The translations under genes and the position numbers were made by a program. From assembly GCF_023078275.1 (NCBI RefSeq), contig NC_062996.1, forward strand, positions 8,680,001 to 8,744,000: a stretch of 64,000 nucleotides of DNA, given 5' to 3'. Of this stretch, positions 11,301-27,400 are shown piece after piece. This DNA comes from Leguminivora glycinivorella. Its lineage: Eukaryota > Arthropoda > Insecta > Lepidoptera > Tortricidae. Each line of letters starts with the position of its first letter. Position 1 is the first letter of the stretch. The notes beneath the pieces are model-generated. The model worked only from the letters and a program-made list of their open reading frames with translations. It made no database searches and was not told the origin of the DNA.

Positions 11301-14300
11301 TCTTGATTTAAAAAGATCCAAATTATAGTGGGTTGGAAATAGACATGCAGGAAGTGAGTTCCACTCCTTAGCCGTTCGCATGATAAAGCTAGATGCAAAT
11401 CGTTTAGTGCGAATCATTGGCAAGGGAAACGACGTAAGGGTGAAACGCAAGTCCGCGCCTAGTCCCGCGTTGACAGAAAGGAGACGGGGGGATTAGATTA
11501 GTTAAATTTAGTTTGGCCGTTGTGTACCTAAGTACATAGTTAGCTCTTCAACTTATATTTTATAAGTAAGTATGCCCAAAATACTTTAAACAGCACTTTG
11601 GTGTTGAACAAATACTTTTCACCACACCAACTTAAGGCTTACTTTGGTTTTCGAAAACAGATAGCAAAATTGCATTTTATCCACAAGAATGCAAAGTTAT
11701 TTCATACAAATTTTAACTTGATATCTTGAGCTGGCTGGTAGAAATTACCTATAAATGATGATTTTGAATTATAAATATTGAACAAATTGATAGATTTCAT
11801 TTAGTTTGATGTTTTATAGTCAGTATTTTGTTCGTGTTGGTGTGGTGAAAAATTTTGTTTCACTCGGCAGCAAAGTTTGTTTAACCTTCGTGCCTTGAAA
11901 CCCTCGCAACGCTCAAGATTCCACTTTTTGATTCAATATTGGAATATTTCGCTTGCTCGGGCTTCAATATTAGAACTTCCGTTTAAACAACAACTTTGCC
12001 CCCTTGTAAAACAAATAACTATTCTGCTAATAGGTACTTGCGAGAGAATTATTTGTAACTTTAGCGCGCAACTATTTAGGTTTAACTAAATACAACTTAT
12101 AACGTAACGTGTAACTTAATATGTACTTTGTATTGTATTGTTATTGTATTTTTATATTCTGTATTTTGATTATTATTTTGAAAAATCGGTTGTATTTTGT
12201 TTTAAGTATATTTTTTATTTTTTCCTATACAATTAATTCTACTACTGACATCGAATTATTTAGATTTTAGACTATTATAATTTATTATTATTTTGATATA
12301 GTGTAGCGACGATCTTTTTCTGAATGCATTTTATTTCATTCTGACATGTAAAATTCAATGTACATTTTCAATGAAAAATATTATAAATTAATGTAATCTA
12401 ATCTACATATTTTTAAATTAAAGGAAATCTATTACCTTCAATTTTTTTACCAGGTTCACATTGACATAGTAATCAAGATCCATGATAAGACGGTGTATGC
12501 GTCGCATGTCAACCAATCACGGTTCGACTCTTGGAACGGAGAGGAAAGTAAGTCTGTCTCACTCTAACTTTGATTACATCCATACTTATGCTAATAGAAT
12601 GCTTAGAAGTGACGTCACAAGCCCCCACTCTGGAACTTTGATGCTCTATATTTTTGTATTTTTTCGTTAATTAGAAAAAGCGAAAAATATGTGTTCAGTA
12701 TTTTTGGACGCCCTAACTGACGGACTAAACAGAATGCCATTTTTTTTATGTAGTCGTCATTCCTATTCAAATTGGTTGGCTGTACAGTGAAGCGCTTGGG
12801 GCATTTTCAGAATTGGGACCCCCCAATTAGCGTAAGTTGTTAACAAAAACTAACTCACTGTCAGTTTATATAATAACGTTTTTTTTTTCAGTAACAAAAT
12901 CAATAGAAGACTTTCTACGCTTCGGCAGCCATATAAACCAGCAAATTGTTTACTACCCCTTCCAAATGGATGTCAGTATACCTACGGAACTGGGTAAGTT
13001 GTTCATTGTCTCTATTATATACTTTATTCATTTTAATTCTCAAATATGAGTATAAAATACAAAAATACTTATAAAACAATATAAAAACACATAAACATAT
13101 TATAAAAAAAAAACCGGCCAAGAGCGTGTCGAGCCACGCTCAGTGTAGGGTTCCGTAGTTTTCCGTATTTTTCTCAAAAACTACTGAACCTATCAAGTTC
13201 AAAACACTTTTGTGATTTTTTTCATATTTTTTAAACATATGGTTCAAAAGTTAGAGGGGGGGACGCACTTTTTTTTCCTTTAGGAGCGATTATTTCCGAA
13301 AATATTAATATCATCAAAAAACGATCTTAGTAAACCCTTATTCATTTTTCAATACCTATCCAACAATATATCACACGTTGGGGTTGGAATTTAAAAAAAT
13401 ATCAGCCCCCACTTTACATGTAGGGGGGGTACCCTAATAAAACATTTTTTTCCATTTTTTATTTTTGCACTTTGTTGGCGTGTTTGATATACATATTAGT
13501 ACCAAATTTCAGCTTTCTAGTGCTTACGGTTACTGAGATTATCCGCGGACGGACGGACGGACGGACGGACGGACGGACAGACAGACATGGCGAAACTATA
13601 AGGGTTCCTAGTTGACTACGGAACCCTAAAAACCTAACCTATTGCATGTAACAGAACGCCCTAATTAAACAAAACTCGTATAATGTTAAACATAAACAAT
13701 TAAATATAATGGTTCTGTATCAAAGATTTGTAAAGTAAGGAGAAACCGTTTACCATAAATATAATAGGTATTAAAACAGTTTACAACTTAATATTACAAG
13801 CAGAAGGAATTGAAAACAGAGTAATGATTAATACTATTGTACTATGTATTAGCTAAAAATTGTTGAGCATTAGACTTTTTGTTCGTCGCGACATCTATTG
13901 ACAAGTAGCGGTACTGATAATTTACGCTAGTTGACGCGTGATTGACGCGTGGATGACGCTAGATGTCACTAAAAATAACTTGCATTTACTGATGTATGAA
14001 GTTACAACACTGTCTTTACTTATTTCTCTATGATTTGAACTAACTTCTTAAGTTATCATCTACCTACTTGTAGCTTTAGTATTCTAAGGGCCATGCACTT
14101 GTACCAACGTAAAAGAACTTAACCCACCACTTTATATGAAATTTGACAGTTGACAGCCCACTAGCCCTGAGTTGGTGCAAGTGGGTCTAACTGTAGTTCT
14201 TTTAATACTACACTATTTTTTAAATCTTCACATTTATTTACAAGAGTGACACTGAAACATATTTTAACTTTATTGCACAATAAAAAAATGTACAAAAGGT

Positions 14301-17300
14301 GAACTTAATGCCAGAAGGCATTTTCTACCAGTTAACTTTTGGGCCAAACCACAAGCCAAACAGAGATTTATGTATAAGAGCTTAATAGTTTCATGTGCTC
14401 TATGTATTGCACGCTCTTAATACATAAGAAAATATATTTAAAAAAAAGGTAAACTTCAGGCAGACAGTGCTATTTTATTTATGTAACTTGAGTAGTTTTT
14501 TGTGCTCTGTCCCTTTATGTCCCTTTATGTCCTTTTATGTCCCTTTATGGGATACAGTTGGGATATGTTGTATGTTTTGATTCTTTGATTATTTAAATGA
14601 TTAATGATTCTTTTACATTTTACGTTTTCACATAATCCGATCCGATATCGGATGTCGGACCGGTATCCCATACATTACAGGCGCCATCTTGGTTTTTTTT
14701 TCTATTAAAATACATCCGATGTCAGACCGGATAATGTAAAAACGGAATAAGAGTGTTGGCTGCTCACTCTACAACTTATAAACTAAAATAAATAATATAT
14801 CATACACGACTACACGTTAGACAAAACAAATCGTCACTACTTTTAAAAAATCTCGTATCTCACGCTGTTCCTCAAAGTTAAAACGCAGTAAATCTATAAG
14901 CATTCCATACATACTTACTACAATTTTCTTTTCATTGACAGACGAAGACACAAGTTTTTTTAAAGTAGTGACGAAATATTTAATAAAATAATTTGATTTG
15001 TTCCATAGCTGTCTAAATTTATGTTTGAGAAATAAAGGACTTTAAAGGACTTTGTGCTGCTGTCACCGTTTTAGCTGTTTATATGCCACGTCCTGACGAA
15101 TTAACATATAAATCAATATTCCGTACACAATTTAAGAGGCTTCGTTAGGTACGTAAAATATTGTGTTTCATTTCAATTAGGTGGCCTGCTGCGTAAAATA
15201 TTTCTGGGAGTTGTAAGGATTTTTCAAGATTTAGTACTTACTGTTGTACAAAATCGACTTTTATGAAATTTCGAGATAGGTATATTAATAAAAAAAAACA
15301 GCCTTTTTTTAGTACTACGTCGGTGGCAAACAAGCACACGGTCCGCCTGATGGAAAGCGGTCACCGTAACCTATGGACGCCTGCAACTCAAACAGTGTCA
15401 CATGCGCGTTGCCAATCCATTAGAAACTTGTACACTCCCTTTTGCTGTGTTAAGTACACAGTAAACAGGAGTGTACAAGTTCTAAGGAGGGTTCGGGTTG
15501 CCGACGACTCAAAGGACAATCGACGGGACAAATTAGTTCCATAGTCCTTCTGTCACCAGCACACCGCACCCTCGTTGAGCTCTGGCAGCCTTACTCACCG
15601 GCAGGAACACAACACTATGATTAGGATCTAGTGCTATTTGGCTGCGGTCTTCTGTAAAGCGGAGGTACTACCCCAGTTGGGCTCTGCTCTAGATTCGAGC
15701 GAGATGATATCCGCTGTGCTGTGCCCTACCACACAAAGCGGAATAACATTCGCTATGCCCTACCTCCTACCATGCCTGACAGAAATAATTCAGTTATACA
15801 TTTTTAGAGGAGGAAACAGTCGAGTAGATACAAAATTACGATTTAGTTTTTTACGCTATATTTGTGACGTCTTCAGTAAAGGTTGATTTAAGTGCGTTTT
15901 CACATTATCCGATCCGATATCGGATGTCGGAAGGATTTCAATAGTAAAAATCAAAGGCGGCTTAAATGTATGGGATATCGGTCTTACATCCGATATCGGA
16001 TCGGATAATGTGAAAACGCACTTAAATTGAAGATTTGTCTTTAAACCCTTTAGGGTCACTTCCACCATCGAAAATCGAGGGTTAACCCGAGGTTAACCCA
16101 CCATTTTATATGGAATTTGACAGTTGACAGCCCACTAACCTTGAGTTAAGCGAGTGGTGCAAGTGGCCTTTAATTGATTAAAGGGGCATTTTCAAAAATT
16201 GGGACTCAAACTTAGTGAAAGTTGTTAACAAAAATTAACTCGATGTCCGTTTTGTGACGACAATAAAATTAAGCATGAAATTTCAATTAAAATATTGTTT
16301 TGTATTAATTACATAAACTACAAGCAATAATCTATTAGAACATGAAAAATATAAGTTTTTAGACAAATTTTATTCTTAATTATCGTCACAACACAAAACT
16401 GACATCGAGTTTATTTTTGTTAACATCTGCCACTCATTTTGGGTCCCAATTTCTGAAAATGCCCAAAGTGAGGTGCTAATTGCTAAATAAATTCTCTTTT
16501 AAGAATACAGGCGTTATTTTATGTATTTACGTATGTATTGCATTAATCCATACCACTCCATACTAATATTATAAATGGGAAAGTGTGTGTGTCCGTTTGT
16601 TTGACCGTCTTTCACGGCAAAACGGAGCAACGAATCGACGTGATTTTTTTAGTGGAGATAGTTGAAGGGATGGAGAGTGACATAGGCTAATTTTTGTCTC
16701 TTTCTAACGCGACGAAAAGCTAATAAAGTATATTTGCAGGTACTCCAATCCGTCTGCAGTCTACAATAATATCGTTCACTTCAATCAGAGGCAACCTGAC
16801 TGCTCCCTCATCTCAAGACCTGACGTGGAGGAATGATTTACATATAAGGTACAATAAGACTCTAAACTTTTTCTTAAAAGCCTGTTTATATGTCCCACTG
16901 CTGGGCAAAGGCCTCTCCCCGTGATTTCCACAGCTCCCGTTGGTGTGCTATTTCTGGCTAATTTATCATGAAGGTATCAAGGTCGTCGAGGTCTGGGCCT
17001 GCCACGTCCCCGCTTAATTTGAGGCATCCACTTGGTGGCTATGCTGGCCTATCCGGGTGCATGCGGCAAACGTGGCCTGCCAAGTTCCAATTTAGTCTGG
17101 AGGTCTTCTCCCCCACATCAGCTATTCGTGTTTTGGAGCGCAGTGTAGTGTTTCGGATGCGATCAGTCCTAGTACCCCAAGCCCTATACTAACTGTATAA
17201 AACTATATACTAGTATTATGTATAGTTTTTACAGGGTGAAATTGGAATCGTGAATCGAAACATGTTTTTGTTCTCTAAAGATTTTTACCCTCTATTTTTC

Positions 17301-18419
17301 AATTTCTTATTGAATATTAAAATTGGGCAATTCCCAAAACTTCGCGCTTGTAACATATCTATATTAAATTTGTACCATTTAATGTATATCAAGATTCTTT
17401 TATTTAAACTTTCTTGCAAAAATTAACCATAAAAAGTACAAATGGAGGACTTAACGCCTTAAGGCATTCTCTACCAGTCAACCATTAGGCAAAACAGAGA
17501 CAGTTTGGTGCACAAGATTGTAAAGCCAGTATGAGATTGTAATGATTAAATAAACGTCGATACTATTATAAAATAAATATACACAAATACAATACAAAAA
17601 CCAACCTCATGTCCATATTAATAATGTATAAGCAATGTTTTTTTTTGTCAGGGCTCCCTTCGGTCATTATCGGCACTTGTTTTGAACTTACATTTTCCGC
17701 ACTTGTATCATAATCAGGGCCCGTAACTTTCATGCCGATGACATCAATTTGGCGTCATGCTGCATATAGGATGATTCTTGAAATATTTTTATTGTAATAA
17801 TTAATCATTATTCATTAATCAATTTTTATCATGTAGGTACAAATCACTTCAAAAGTAAGCTATTCATACGTGGAATAATTAATACCTACTTGATACGTGA
17901 AACAAAAAATAAAAATTTGTTTTATTTTAATAAGTTATTGAAATATGGTAACAAACATATTTAATAAAATGAATTATAAAAGTAAACAAATAATTTAATT
18001 TAATTTTCACGTATCAAGTTGGTACAACCGTAGTAGAGTACAACCGTATTTCAATTAATTATTTGAATATGTCTCACGAAAGTTTAACCTGTATATATAT
18101 CAAGTTGGTATTATAGCTATTTCACGTATGAATAGATTAGTTTTGAAGTCATGATTAAAATGATTGATGAATAATGATTAATTATTGAATAAAACTCTTG
18201 AATCATCCTATATGCAGCGTGACGTCAAATTTATGTCAGTGGCATGAAAGCTACGGGCCCTGATCATAATGTACCTACTATTTCGTATTTTTACCTGTAA
18301 GAATCTTTTTTTTTTTCCAATTATAAACACTGTTTATGTTTTATGTCCACCACAGGACAGGCTGTGCCTAGTGTGGGGACCAGAATAACATGTAACACTT
18401 TGTTATTTTAATAAACGTT

Positions 18420-18451
<32 letters not shown>

Positions 18452-21400
18452 TCATTTCAGATACCAAGCAACGGCAGTAAGCGCCATCAGAACACACGGG
18501 CCACTCCTAGCATCGGAACACGAGGCGTTAATACAAAGATCCTTAGTGGCTCATTTCCCTATACGCTGTGACGTCACACTATCACCACTTAATAAATCAT
18601 TCCAGTAAGTATGTCTCCTTCTACCGAAGAGCTCTCTCTAGCAAACCAAAAATGGCTCACTACGTCAAAAACTTGTCATTTATAACCGGCTTGTGGGCCA
18701 TTTTTTTTCAAAGTTGTCCACCCTACTTTTTTTTTATTTAGAAATTTAATTTTTATGTGGTTTCCAGCTAATTAGTCATAATTTGGAGTATTATAAAATC
18801 TAGTGCCGACCAATTAAAACAATGTCATAGTAGGACATTCAGAACTTTAGGAGGTTAAGTAAGGTTCTCTAATTCTTTGATAATTAATCTATAATATTAT
18901 TTTAGACTAAGATGGCCCAACCCCGGCGGGCAGTATGGCGGCGTGGCTATGCACTCAAGATTGCAAGTAATCCTGACGTCCAAGAATGGAAGAGACGCTT
19001 ATACTGTCACGGAAAGGAATGACGACCAACAGGTACTTACCTATAGCCAAAGACATATAGCCTAGGAACCATCCGGTCTTGCTACTACTGGGAAAATAAC
19101 TTAATTCTATAACAGTACTTTTTATGTCACCAAAAATTAAGTTTGGTAATTTGAAATAGTTTTTTTAGTTAAGCCACCAAAATTTGTGACAAAAAACGTA
19201 TAATAGAATTAAAAAAAAATTTTTTTAATTCACTAAAAATCAGGCGAAAATGGAATCAGGACTTTTGTTTTAAATTCGACTACTTTAATTTATGACCTTT
19301 ATAATACATTAGGAAACCACCTATTTTTGTGAATGATACTTCGTAGTAGCAAAAAGCGGACTAATTAAATCAGTTATGACACAAGCAATAAAAGGACAAG
19401 TGAAGTTATGGTTGTTTTGTATATACATTATGTGTTGAAACACTATGAAAACTGAAACCACCCCAAAAACAAGACGGATGTTCAATATTTTACTAGCTCG
19501 GAATAACATTCACGGCAAAAATTACATAAGCAAAAAAATTGGAACAGACTTTTCGTTAGGATCATAATAAAGAAGAATAAAAATTAATCCACCTTTAAAT
19601 GCTCGCCAAGAAGCGCTAAAACCACATACGTACGTACTGAAATAAGTATTTTCATATTCTTCTTGCCTACAAACTCTCTACCATTGACGATGTAATTTCC
19701 TGCATTATTTCAAAAGTGACTCATGTGTTCAACCGCATTTTCATTACATCATGGTATAATAATATATTTCGTCGCCACTACTATCGCTTAAATAGCTCAG
19801 GTTGTACTAGCGTAACGTAAAATGACGGACGGTCCTGATGTCGTGGGTTCGATCCCGGCAGTCGAAATTAACTTTTTTTGGTTTTTATTTTTATTTTATT
19901 TTTCTTTTACCGCCTTTTTACCCCCTTTATTTAAAATATTGTTTTTTTTATTGTATACAACATTTTATTTAATGCTGTGAGTAATTTAGGTACAGTCAAG
20001 TTATTTAATTCCCTAGCCATTTTAAAATGTTATTAGACACATGTAATGCAATAAGGTCGAAAACTGTATTTCAGTATTAGTACGAGTATTGATTGAAGGT
20101 AACCTAAGGTTCAACATCGTTCCTCTACTTACTCCCCGCAACCGCAATACTCTGTCTTAGCTGACCATCGCTAGACGATATGCCCTTGTAATAAGGATTA
20201 CAAATGTACAGTGACAGTTGTCCGGTATGACTCATAGATTTATATATTATTAAGCTAGATTGAGTTGTTAGGCCAAAAAGTGTGTCCACATGAGAGGGTA
20301 AAGTTGGGGCTGGTGTCCCTCTCGCACTTATTGCCACTGTCAAAATTATTTGAATGACGTCATCACTGTCATTATTTGGGGATACCAGTCAATATTCAAA
20401 GTTACTACCAAATCTACTAATACCGAATTAAAGGTTTTTTTTAATTGCGCAAATCTTTGGTTTTATGGCTTCATAATAATGACTTACCAATTCGCTACAA
20501 GGTATTAATATCCTTGCCTCGATATAATACAAAAATCATTTAAGAAGTTTATTAACTTAGTTATCATACAGGTAAAAACACTACTACTATAGTAATCTCT
20601 TTAACACTGGTCACACGTGCGAGAGGGACACCAGCCCCAACTTTGACCCTCTCATGTGGATACACTTTTACTATCCTAATAAGAACGTTTTTTGCACCGG
20701 TGATAAAGTTCAATTTATTATGGCAAAAAAAGTGTGAGCTCAGTCCCTATTGAAAGTCCATGGTATGACTCAATGAAAAATTGGCTAAATATGTAGTAAT
20801 CGGAAAACAAGCAAAAAGGGTAAAATATATTTCTATAACTTATTTCGTTGGATTACATTACAAAATGAATGTATAATACATTATAATACTCGTTGTAATT
20901 GTATAGATTTAAATAAATAATTTTATTAGTTCAAATTAATGACCGTCAAGGAACAAAAACTAATTGAGTCGCTATTAGACCGTTTTCACATTATCCGATC
21001 CGATAACGGATGTCGGAAGGATATCAATAGACGAATCCAAGATTCCGCCTGTAATGTATGGGATATCGGTCCGACATCCGATATCGGATCGGATAATGCG
21101 AAAACGCACTTAGGTCTACATTTTACACTTTTGAAAACCAAGATTAATTAGAGTCAGTTGTATGGTCGGTATGTAGTGTAAATAAAAAGTCGAAAAGTAG
21201 TAGGTTCTTTCTATACTTTTTGCTATGTATTTTATATTTCAATAGGCAGGCTTCTGTACCCATATTACAGTACTTTCAATATATGCTATCCTATAATTAA
21301 ATTCGGACACTCGCGTAGACACTTCTAATATTATTTGAATGGCATTACCAACATTAAATCTCCTTTTGAAAATAAATTTTAAAGAATATCCTACTATCAG

Positions 21401-24400
21401 ATCAGAACCACTGATATTTAATTTAAAACAAATGCCTATAATAAATAAATCCGATTAACCTTTGGGTTGTCTGCTGTCGAATTTAATTATTTTCATAGAA
21501 AATATTTTAATTTGTATTCTTCCAGCTCGAGATTCTTGGAAGCCCTGTAAATTTTTCTTTGTGACAACAAGATATGACATGTCAGGAAATTTACACATAC
21601 ATACATTACATACATTTATTGTAGTAAACGTAGTACAAGTGACCAAGATAAAGATGATACAGTAGGGTATTTTTAAAGTTTATGTAATGAAGAAGTAAAA
21701 TTGCGGCCTTTTTTAGGTATTTCTATTTATGGAATAAATTGGAAATATCTAATACCTACATACTTATTATATATTGGTAGCGGCTCCATTCGTTCAATAT
21801 TCGTTCGCAATTCATTTTGACATTTAAGTCATTTGAGCATATTATGACAAAAGGTATTTTGATAAAGAGTTTTTAATGTGTCACAGTTCCATTTGCAATT
21901 TTGATACTTAGGTCTTTATACACTAAGTTGGTTATGGCATGAACGATTTTTTTCCTAAGCAGATAAGAAGTTAACGTTATTAGCATCAACAAGAATGTTA
22001 TAAATGCAATTTAGACCCAGATTTTTAAAACATTTTTGTTATGAATTGTGCGTCCCTGTATTTACTGTCATTGCAGTAGCTTGTACTTATCAACTTATAA
22101 TATAAATAAAACATAAAAAAAAATAATTAAAAAAGCTGTAATATCTACGACCTACGTATGCGACGACTGAGATTTGAACCCGTGACCTGTGGCTTGTAAG
22201 TCTAACGATAATCGCTGGGGCTATACCTGGCCGTGACATAATGAGTCGAAATTAGACTTTGCATAGCTTTCGCGTGTTTGTAACAAGCGTTGCTTCAACG
22301 ATTCTGAAGAATGGAAGAATACATTTTTCACAAGATGACGGAGATCTGTCAAATGGTAGAAGAGAAAAACGTGAGATAGATGTATGTACTGACAAGTATA
22401 TACTCTTTTCGACGACTGTCAAATCGCATGCCTAAAATAAATATGTAATTTTTTAAATTACTTTGGACTTTATTATCGGTGGGAAACGTCTGTTTTTAAT
22501 CTACCTAAAATATTACTTATGTCGAAATAGGCATGTAATGAGGAGGAACACTCAAAGGATACGACAGATGGCGCCACCCTATTAGTCCGTGAGACGTGAG
22601 AGCGAGAAGCTGATAATTATGTTTTTTTCTCTCTCTCTCACATATGAATGACAGTGACATGCCTAGACTCTTGCATAGGCGCCGCCTGGCGGGGTAAAAT
22701 GTCAGTGTGCCTCCTCATTTACGTTAATGTGTAATAGAAGAACAGAATAAAAAGCATGCGACACGGCTCATCACCTACTCTCGGCCCAGCTCCACTGGCG
22801 TGGTGGTTTGCCATATGGATTCCTAAATGTAAGACACTAAGGTCCAAACCAAACCACGCAAAAAATGTAAATATATTATTAAATTAAAGTATTAAATAAA
22901 GGTCAAACTTATTGGGTGGATTATCATGCTGTTAATATTGTTAAATAGGGACAGTAAAAGTCAACCTCGTACTATTATCTGTTCCTAATTTGCCCGGTCA
23001 AATATTTAGATTTTTTTATTTCCATATAAATATATTGGTGGTTTTTAAATGCTAAATATCTGAAATATTATGTGCTATTCATTTCTGCTTAAAAATATCT
23101 GTTGTTATATTTGCTCTAGGGCACGTTAGAAAAAATTCAAAAATTCTATATCATTAAAAAAAGTCTTATTTCCCGTCATATATTTAGGTGGCTTCGGGTT
23201 GTAAACCTTAAAACTGATTTTTTTTTACATGTGTCCACCATTAAATTACTGTGAGGTATTTTGCTGAAAGAAAACGCTTATTTTTTGGGCATAGTTTTTT
23301 TTAATATCTTCCATTCCAAACTATTGGTGGATTCGAAAATATAGGTTTTTTAAATTGCGATTAAACGCTGTATATGAAAAAAAACTACTGTTGTAGAATT
23401 ATTTTCAAAAATATTGCACCGTTCTTAGGCTAATATATAACTCCGTATAGACAGATAAAGTCTAAGAAAAAAACGTACCTCAGTACCATACAGAAAAAGG
23501 TACGGTGGCCTAGATGGCATTACACCTTTGGAGTACGCTCAGCTAGATGGCGCTAATATTAATATTTGACATTTTAAAACATATCAAGCTAAGAATATGG
23601 TCCAAATTGTCAGAACTGAGATTCAAAAGTTTTAAGCCTGTTTCAAGAGATGGCAGTGTATGCACTGTGATTACACATTTTACTTCGACAGTAACTCTCT
23701 ATAATACTCGATCCTCTTTGCCTATAGCCAAGAAGGATTTAATACTGGACAGAAAAAGCCCATACAAAAAAGCGTATCCCTGAAATAGGCTTAATAGGCT
23801 TAGAACTAAATGGCGCTGTTCGCAGCCTGTGGAAGTGGCCAAAATCATATTTTCCCCAAATATTTTGGCGTTTTTTTTATGTTTTATAAGAACAAATGAC
23901 ATATTTCTTTATTTTAAAATCATGATATCACGTCAATACACATTAAAAAAAATTTTAGGCATCATCAGTGTAGTTATGATAGTATTTAATAGGTGGCGCT
24001 AAAAAATCGAGGTACGATTCTTAGTATAATTATATAAATAATCTTTGCTATGGCCAATTCTTCGTCTTAATAACTTTTTCACCATACCAACTGGTAAAGG
24101 CTCTCTTTTTGCTATTCGAAAACATATAGCAAAATTGCATTTGATCCACAAGAATGCAAATTCATTTCAATACTTTTAATTTGATGTCTTAAGCTGGCTG
24201 GTAGAGTTTACCTTTAATGATTTTGAATCATAAATATTGAATAAATTGATGGATTTGATTTACTTTGATGTTTTATAGTCAGTGAGTTTTTCACTTATGT
24301 GCGAAATGACATTTGATATTTGCCAGTCGCTTTTCGGTGAAGGAAAACATCGTGAGGAAACCGGACTAATTCCAATAAGGTCTAGTTACCCTTCGGGTTG

Positions 24401-27400
24401 GAAGGTCAGATGGCAGTCGCTTTCGTAAAACTAGTGCCTACGCCAAATCTTGGGATTAGTTGTCAAAGCGGACCCCAGGCTCCCATGAGCCGTGGCAAAA
24501 TGCCGGGATAACGCAAGGAGGATGATGATGTTTTATAGTCAGTATTTTGTTCGTGTTGGCGTGGTGAAAAGTTTTGTGTTTCACTCGGCAGCAAAGTTTG
24601 TTTAATCTTCGTGCCTTGAAACCCTCGAAACGCTCAAAATTATTGGAATCTTTTGCTTGCTCGGGTATCAATATTTGTACATGCGTTTAAACAACAACTT
24701 TGCCCCCTTGTAAAACAACCTTTTGGGCATTTCTCAGAGCGTTTCAACTTTTTTGATTTCGATGGCAGCATTAAACGAACCCCGTAAGCGTAGCGTGAGT
24801 TTTCTTTGTTTCTGGTAGAAATCCGCGACTTCTATTTTAATCACAGATGTCATATAAACCATAGATCAAGCAAACGTATCTATTTAGCGTGTCAAATGAA
24901 CTCAGTGAAATCCACTGAGTTGTCCGTCTTTAATCGCAGCTTGCAGCTTTCGGGCGTCAATTTTTGTAAGTTGAAGTCAACAAAAACATTAAAAATGCCT
25001 CGTTACATGATATTTAATTGCAACAACATAAAACTTATCAACACTCAAGGGCCTGAGACATATTTAAAATCACAGGCAAGTAACAACTTCAGTACAAAAT
25101 CTGACACGCTCGGCCGCCATACAAATAAATGAACTCGTTTCTTCTATCTAAATCTAATTCTGTGTGACTCTTACAGCATTCACGTAAAAAAGTTGCCACC
25201 GAAATAAAAAAAAAACGCTCTGAGAAATGCCCATTTGTTACAAGAAACAAATAGCTCTTAATGCGATTATGAATAAAATATCTTACTGTCAAAAACGACA
25301 ATGTTCAATGGACATCGACATAAGGTGCTCCATATCTGGCCCCGTAGCCAAATGGCATTTCTGCGACGTGAATCGCCACCGAAACACCGCAGAAATGTAG
25401 TCTGGCTCTGTCACGCCAATACGCAAGAGCGATAAAGATAGATAGCTACGAAAGATATATTATCGTGAGCGTTTCGTGAGATTTTGTGCTTTTAGCTACG
25501 CACACTGGAACTAAAATTCGAATCTGGCCGAGAGTTATGGCACAGTATAATAAAGAGTACTATCGTACCTGTATGGGCACTCCCGCTCCCCGCTGAAAGT
25601 GCCGCCCACCCCCTCTCGGTTACCTCACAGTTACCGCCTGTCAAAAACGCGAACAGTCGACCTGTCATATCTCACTCATACAAGCATGGTACGCGTTCAC
25701 CTACACGAGCTTAGACTGTGTGCTAGGAACGCGCCTCTTTTTGACCGCAGCGAAGCAAGGGCTACGTTTTAACTCAAGCAATTTGCTTTTGTATGTCCGG
25801 ATGTCTCGCTCTACAGCTCGTATTTCCCAACCGATACGCGTGAAATTTTGTGACCAGATTCTATGACTCAATAAAATTTTTTGTCGTCCCAGATTTTGGA
25901 AATTATTAAAAATGACAAAGTCATGGGGCCTCACGCCTTAACTTTTAGCCGTATCGATATCTTAAAAGTCTTGTCTTTTAGATGCATGTATATAGAGTGC
26001 TTGGCAAAAAAATCATTCGTTTTAGAACACAGGTTTAGACGGTAGATGTAAAAATATGCAATTTTGCATGAGAATAAGCATTTTAATTTCGCCAAGCTAC
26101 GTATGTGTTAGGGTGGCTCAGTGGTAAGTCACGGTGCTTTTTTTTCAAATTTCTAATCACCAAGTTCTGCGTTCGAATCCTCCAGGTGCCATATTTTTTG
26201 TACTTTTTTTGCATTTGAATTTTATATTAATAATTATATTTTAACCAACTAAGCGATATATACATTTTATACACATACAATCATTTTTTTTTTTCAGTAG
26301 AAAGTAAAATCCTGTTTGCTTTTTGTTAGAAATTTGCATTTTTATGTCCGTATATTTTCCTCTATTCAACCGATTCTCGTAAAATTTAATTATGTAACGA
26401 GAATATTTATATTATTTTTTTATGATCCAGTGTTTAATAATTTTGAAGTACACAAAAAAACTTATTCTTTATAAATAAATGTAGCGCCGAAGGTGGCAAG
26501 AATAAGTACTAACCAATTTGATACAGAAAAGATGAGCTGAAATAATTACGATGCCTCTCCTACAACGTCACGCCACAATATTCTCACAGATGGCGTTAAA
26601 CAGAAGATAAAAACTTACCTCGGAAAAATCAACAAAATTGTGTTTGACTTTCTAAACAAAACGGACGCAAACATTAAAAAATTGTGCGTGGAGTCCCTCC
26701 GCGCGGCATAAGTGAAACTTCGTAACATAATTATGATAGCTGTTGGCAACAAGAAGAAAAATAATAAAAATAAAAATACAAAAAGTTTTGCATTTGCCGG
26801 GAATCGAACCTAGAAATATGACTAGCGTGAGGGCAAAAACGTACCATGAATGACACTGCACCACCGTGGTTTATACTAAACGGTGCGAATTTAAGTGTTA
26901 TGCGCTGCCAACTATCAAGTAGATTAAATTAGTGAGTTGGCGATGCATCGTAGTATTTAAAATATTTGGGTTAGGGTTTTCTTGTTATCCTTTAAAGCGA
27001 AAATAGGAAACCCACTTCGCGGGCTAGCGTCCACACGCTTATAAATCCTAAATTGATAAGAAAAACAAAATGGCCGACGAGGGGCGAAGAACCCCCAAGG
27101 GGGGCTCGGGGGGCGAAGCCCCCCGCCAAAAAGAAATACCAACGTAGTACGTATTGAAAATAAGTTAGGTTAGGGTTTTTTTATAACGCTTAAGAGCAAA
27201 GATAAGAGGGGGGGCTCGGGGGGCGCAGCCCCCGTATAAAAGGAAGAACAACTAAGTGTCCAAACTTAGTAAGGTTAGGGTTTTTTTTATAACGCTTAAG
27301 AGCAAAGATAAAGGGGGGGGGGGCTCGGGGGGCGCAGCCCCCCGCAAAAACGAGAGATCAACTAAGTATCCAAACTAAGTAAGGTTAATGTTTTCTTGCG

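Noticed and set aside
18940..19050. Extra exon after exon 9
   Set aside because: No second acceptor or frame beyond the gtactt donor.
24806..25132. 108-codon + frame inside the gggcatttctcag MITE
   Set aside because: No recognisable domain; a weak impression of a THAP-like start (MPRYMIFNC) lacks the required Cys/His pattern.
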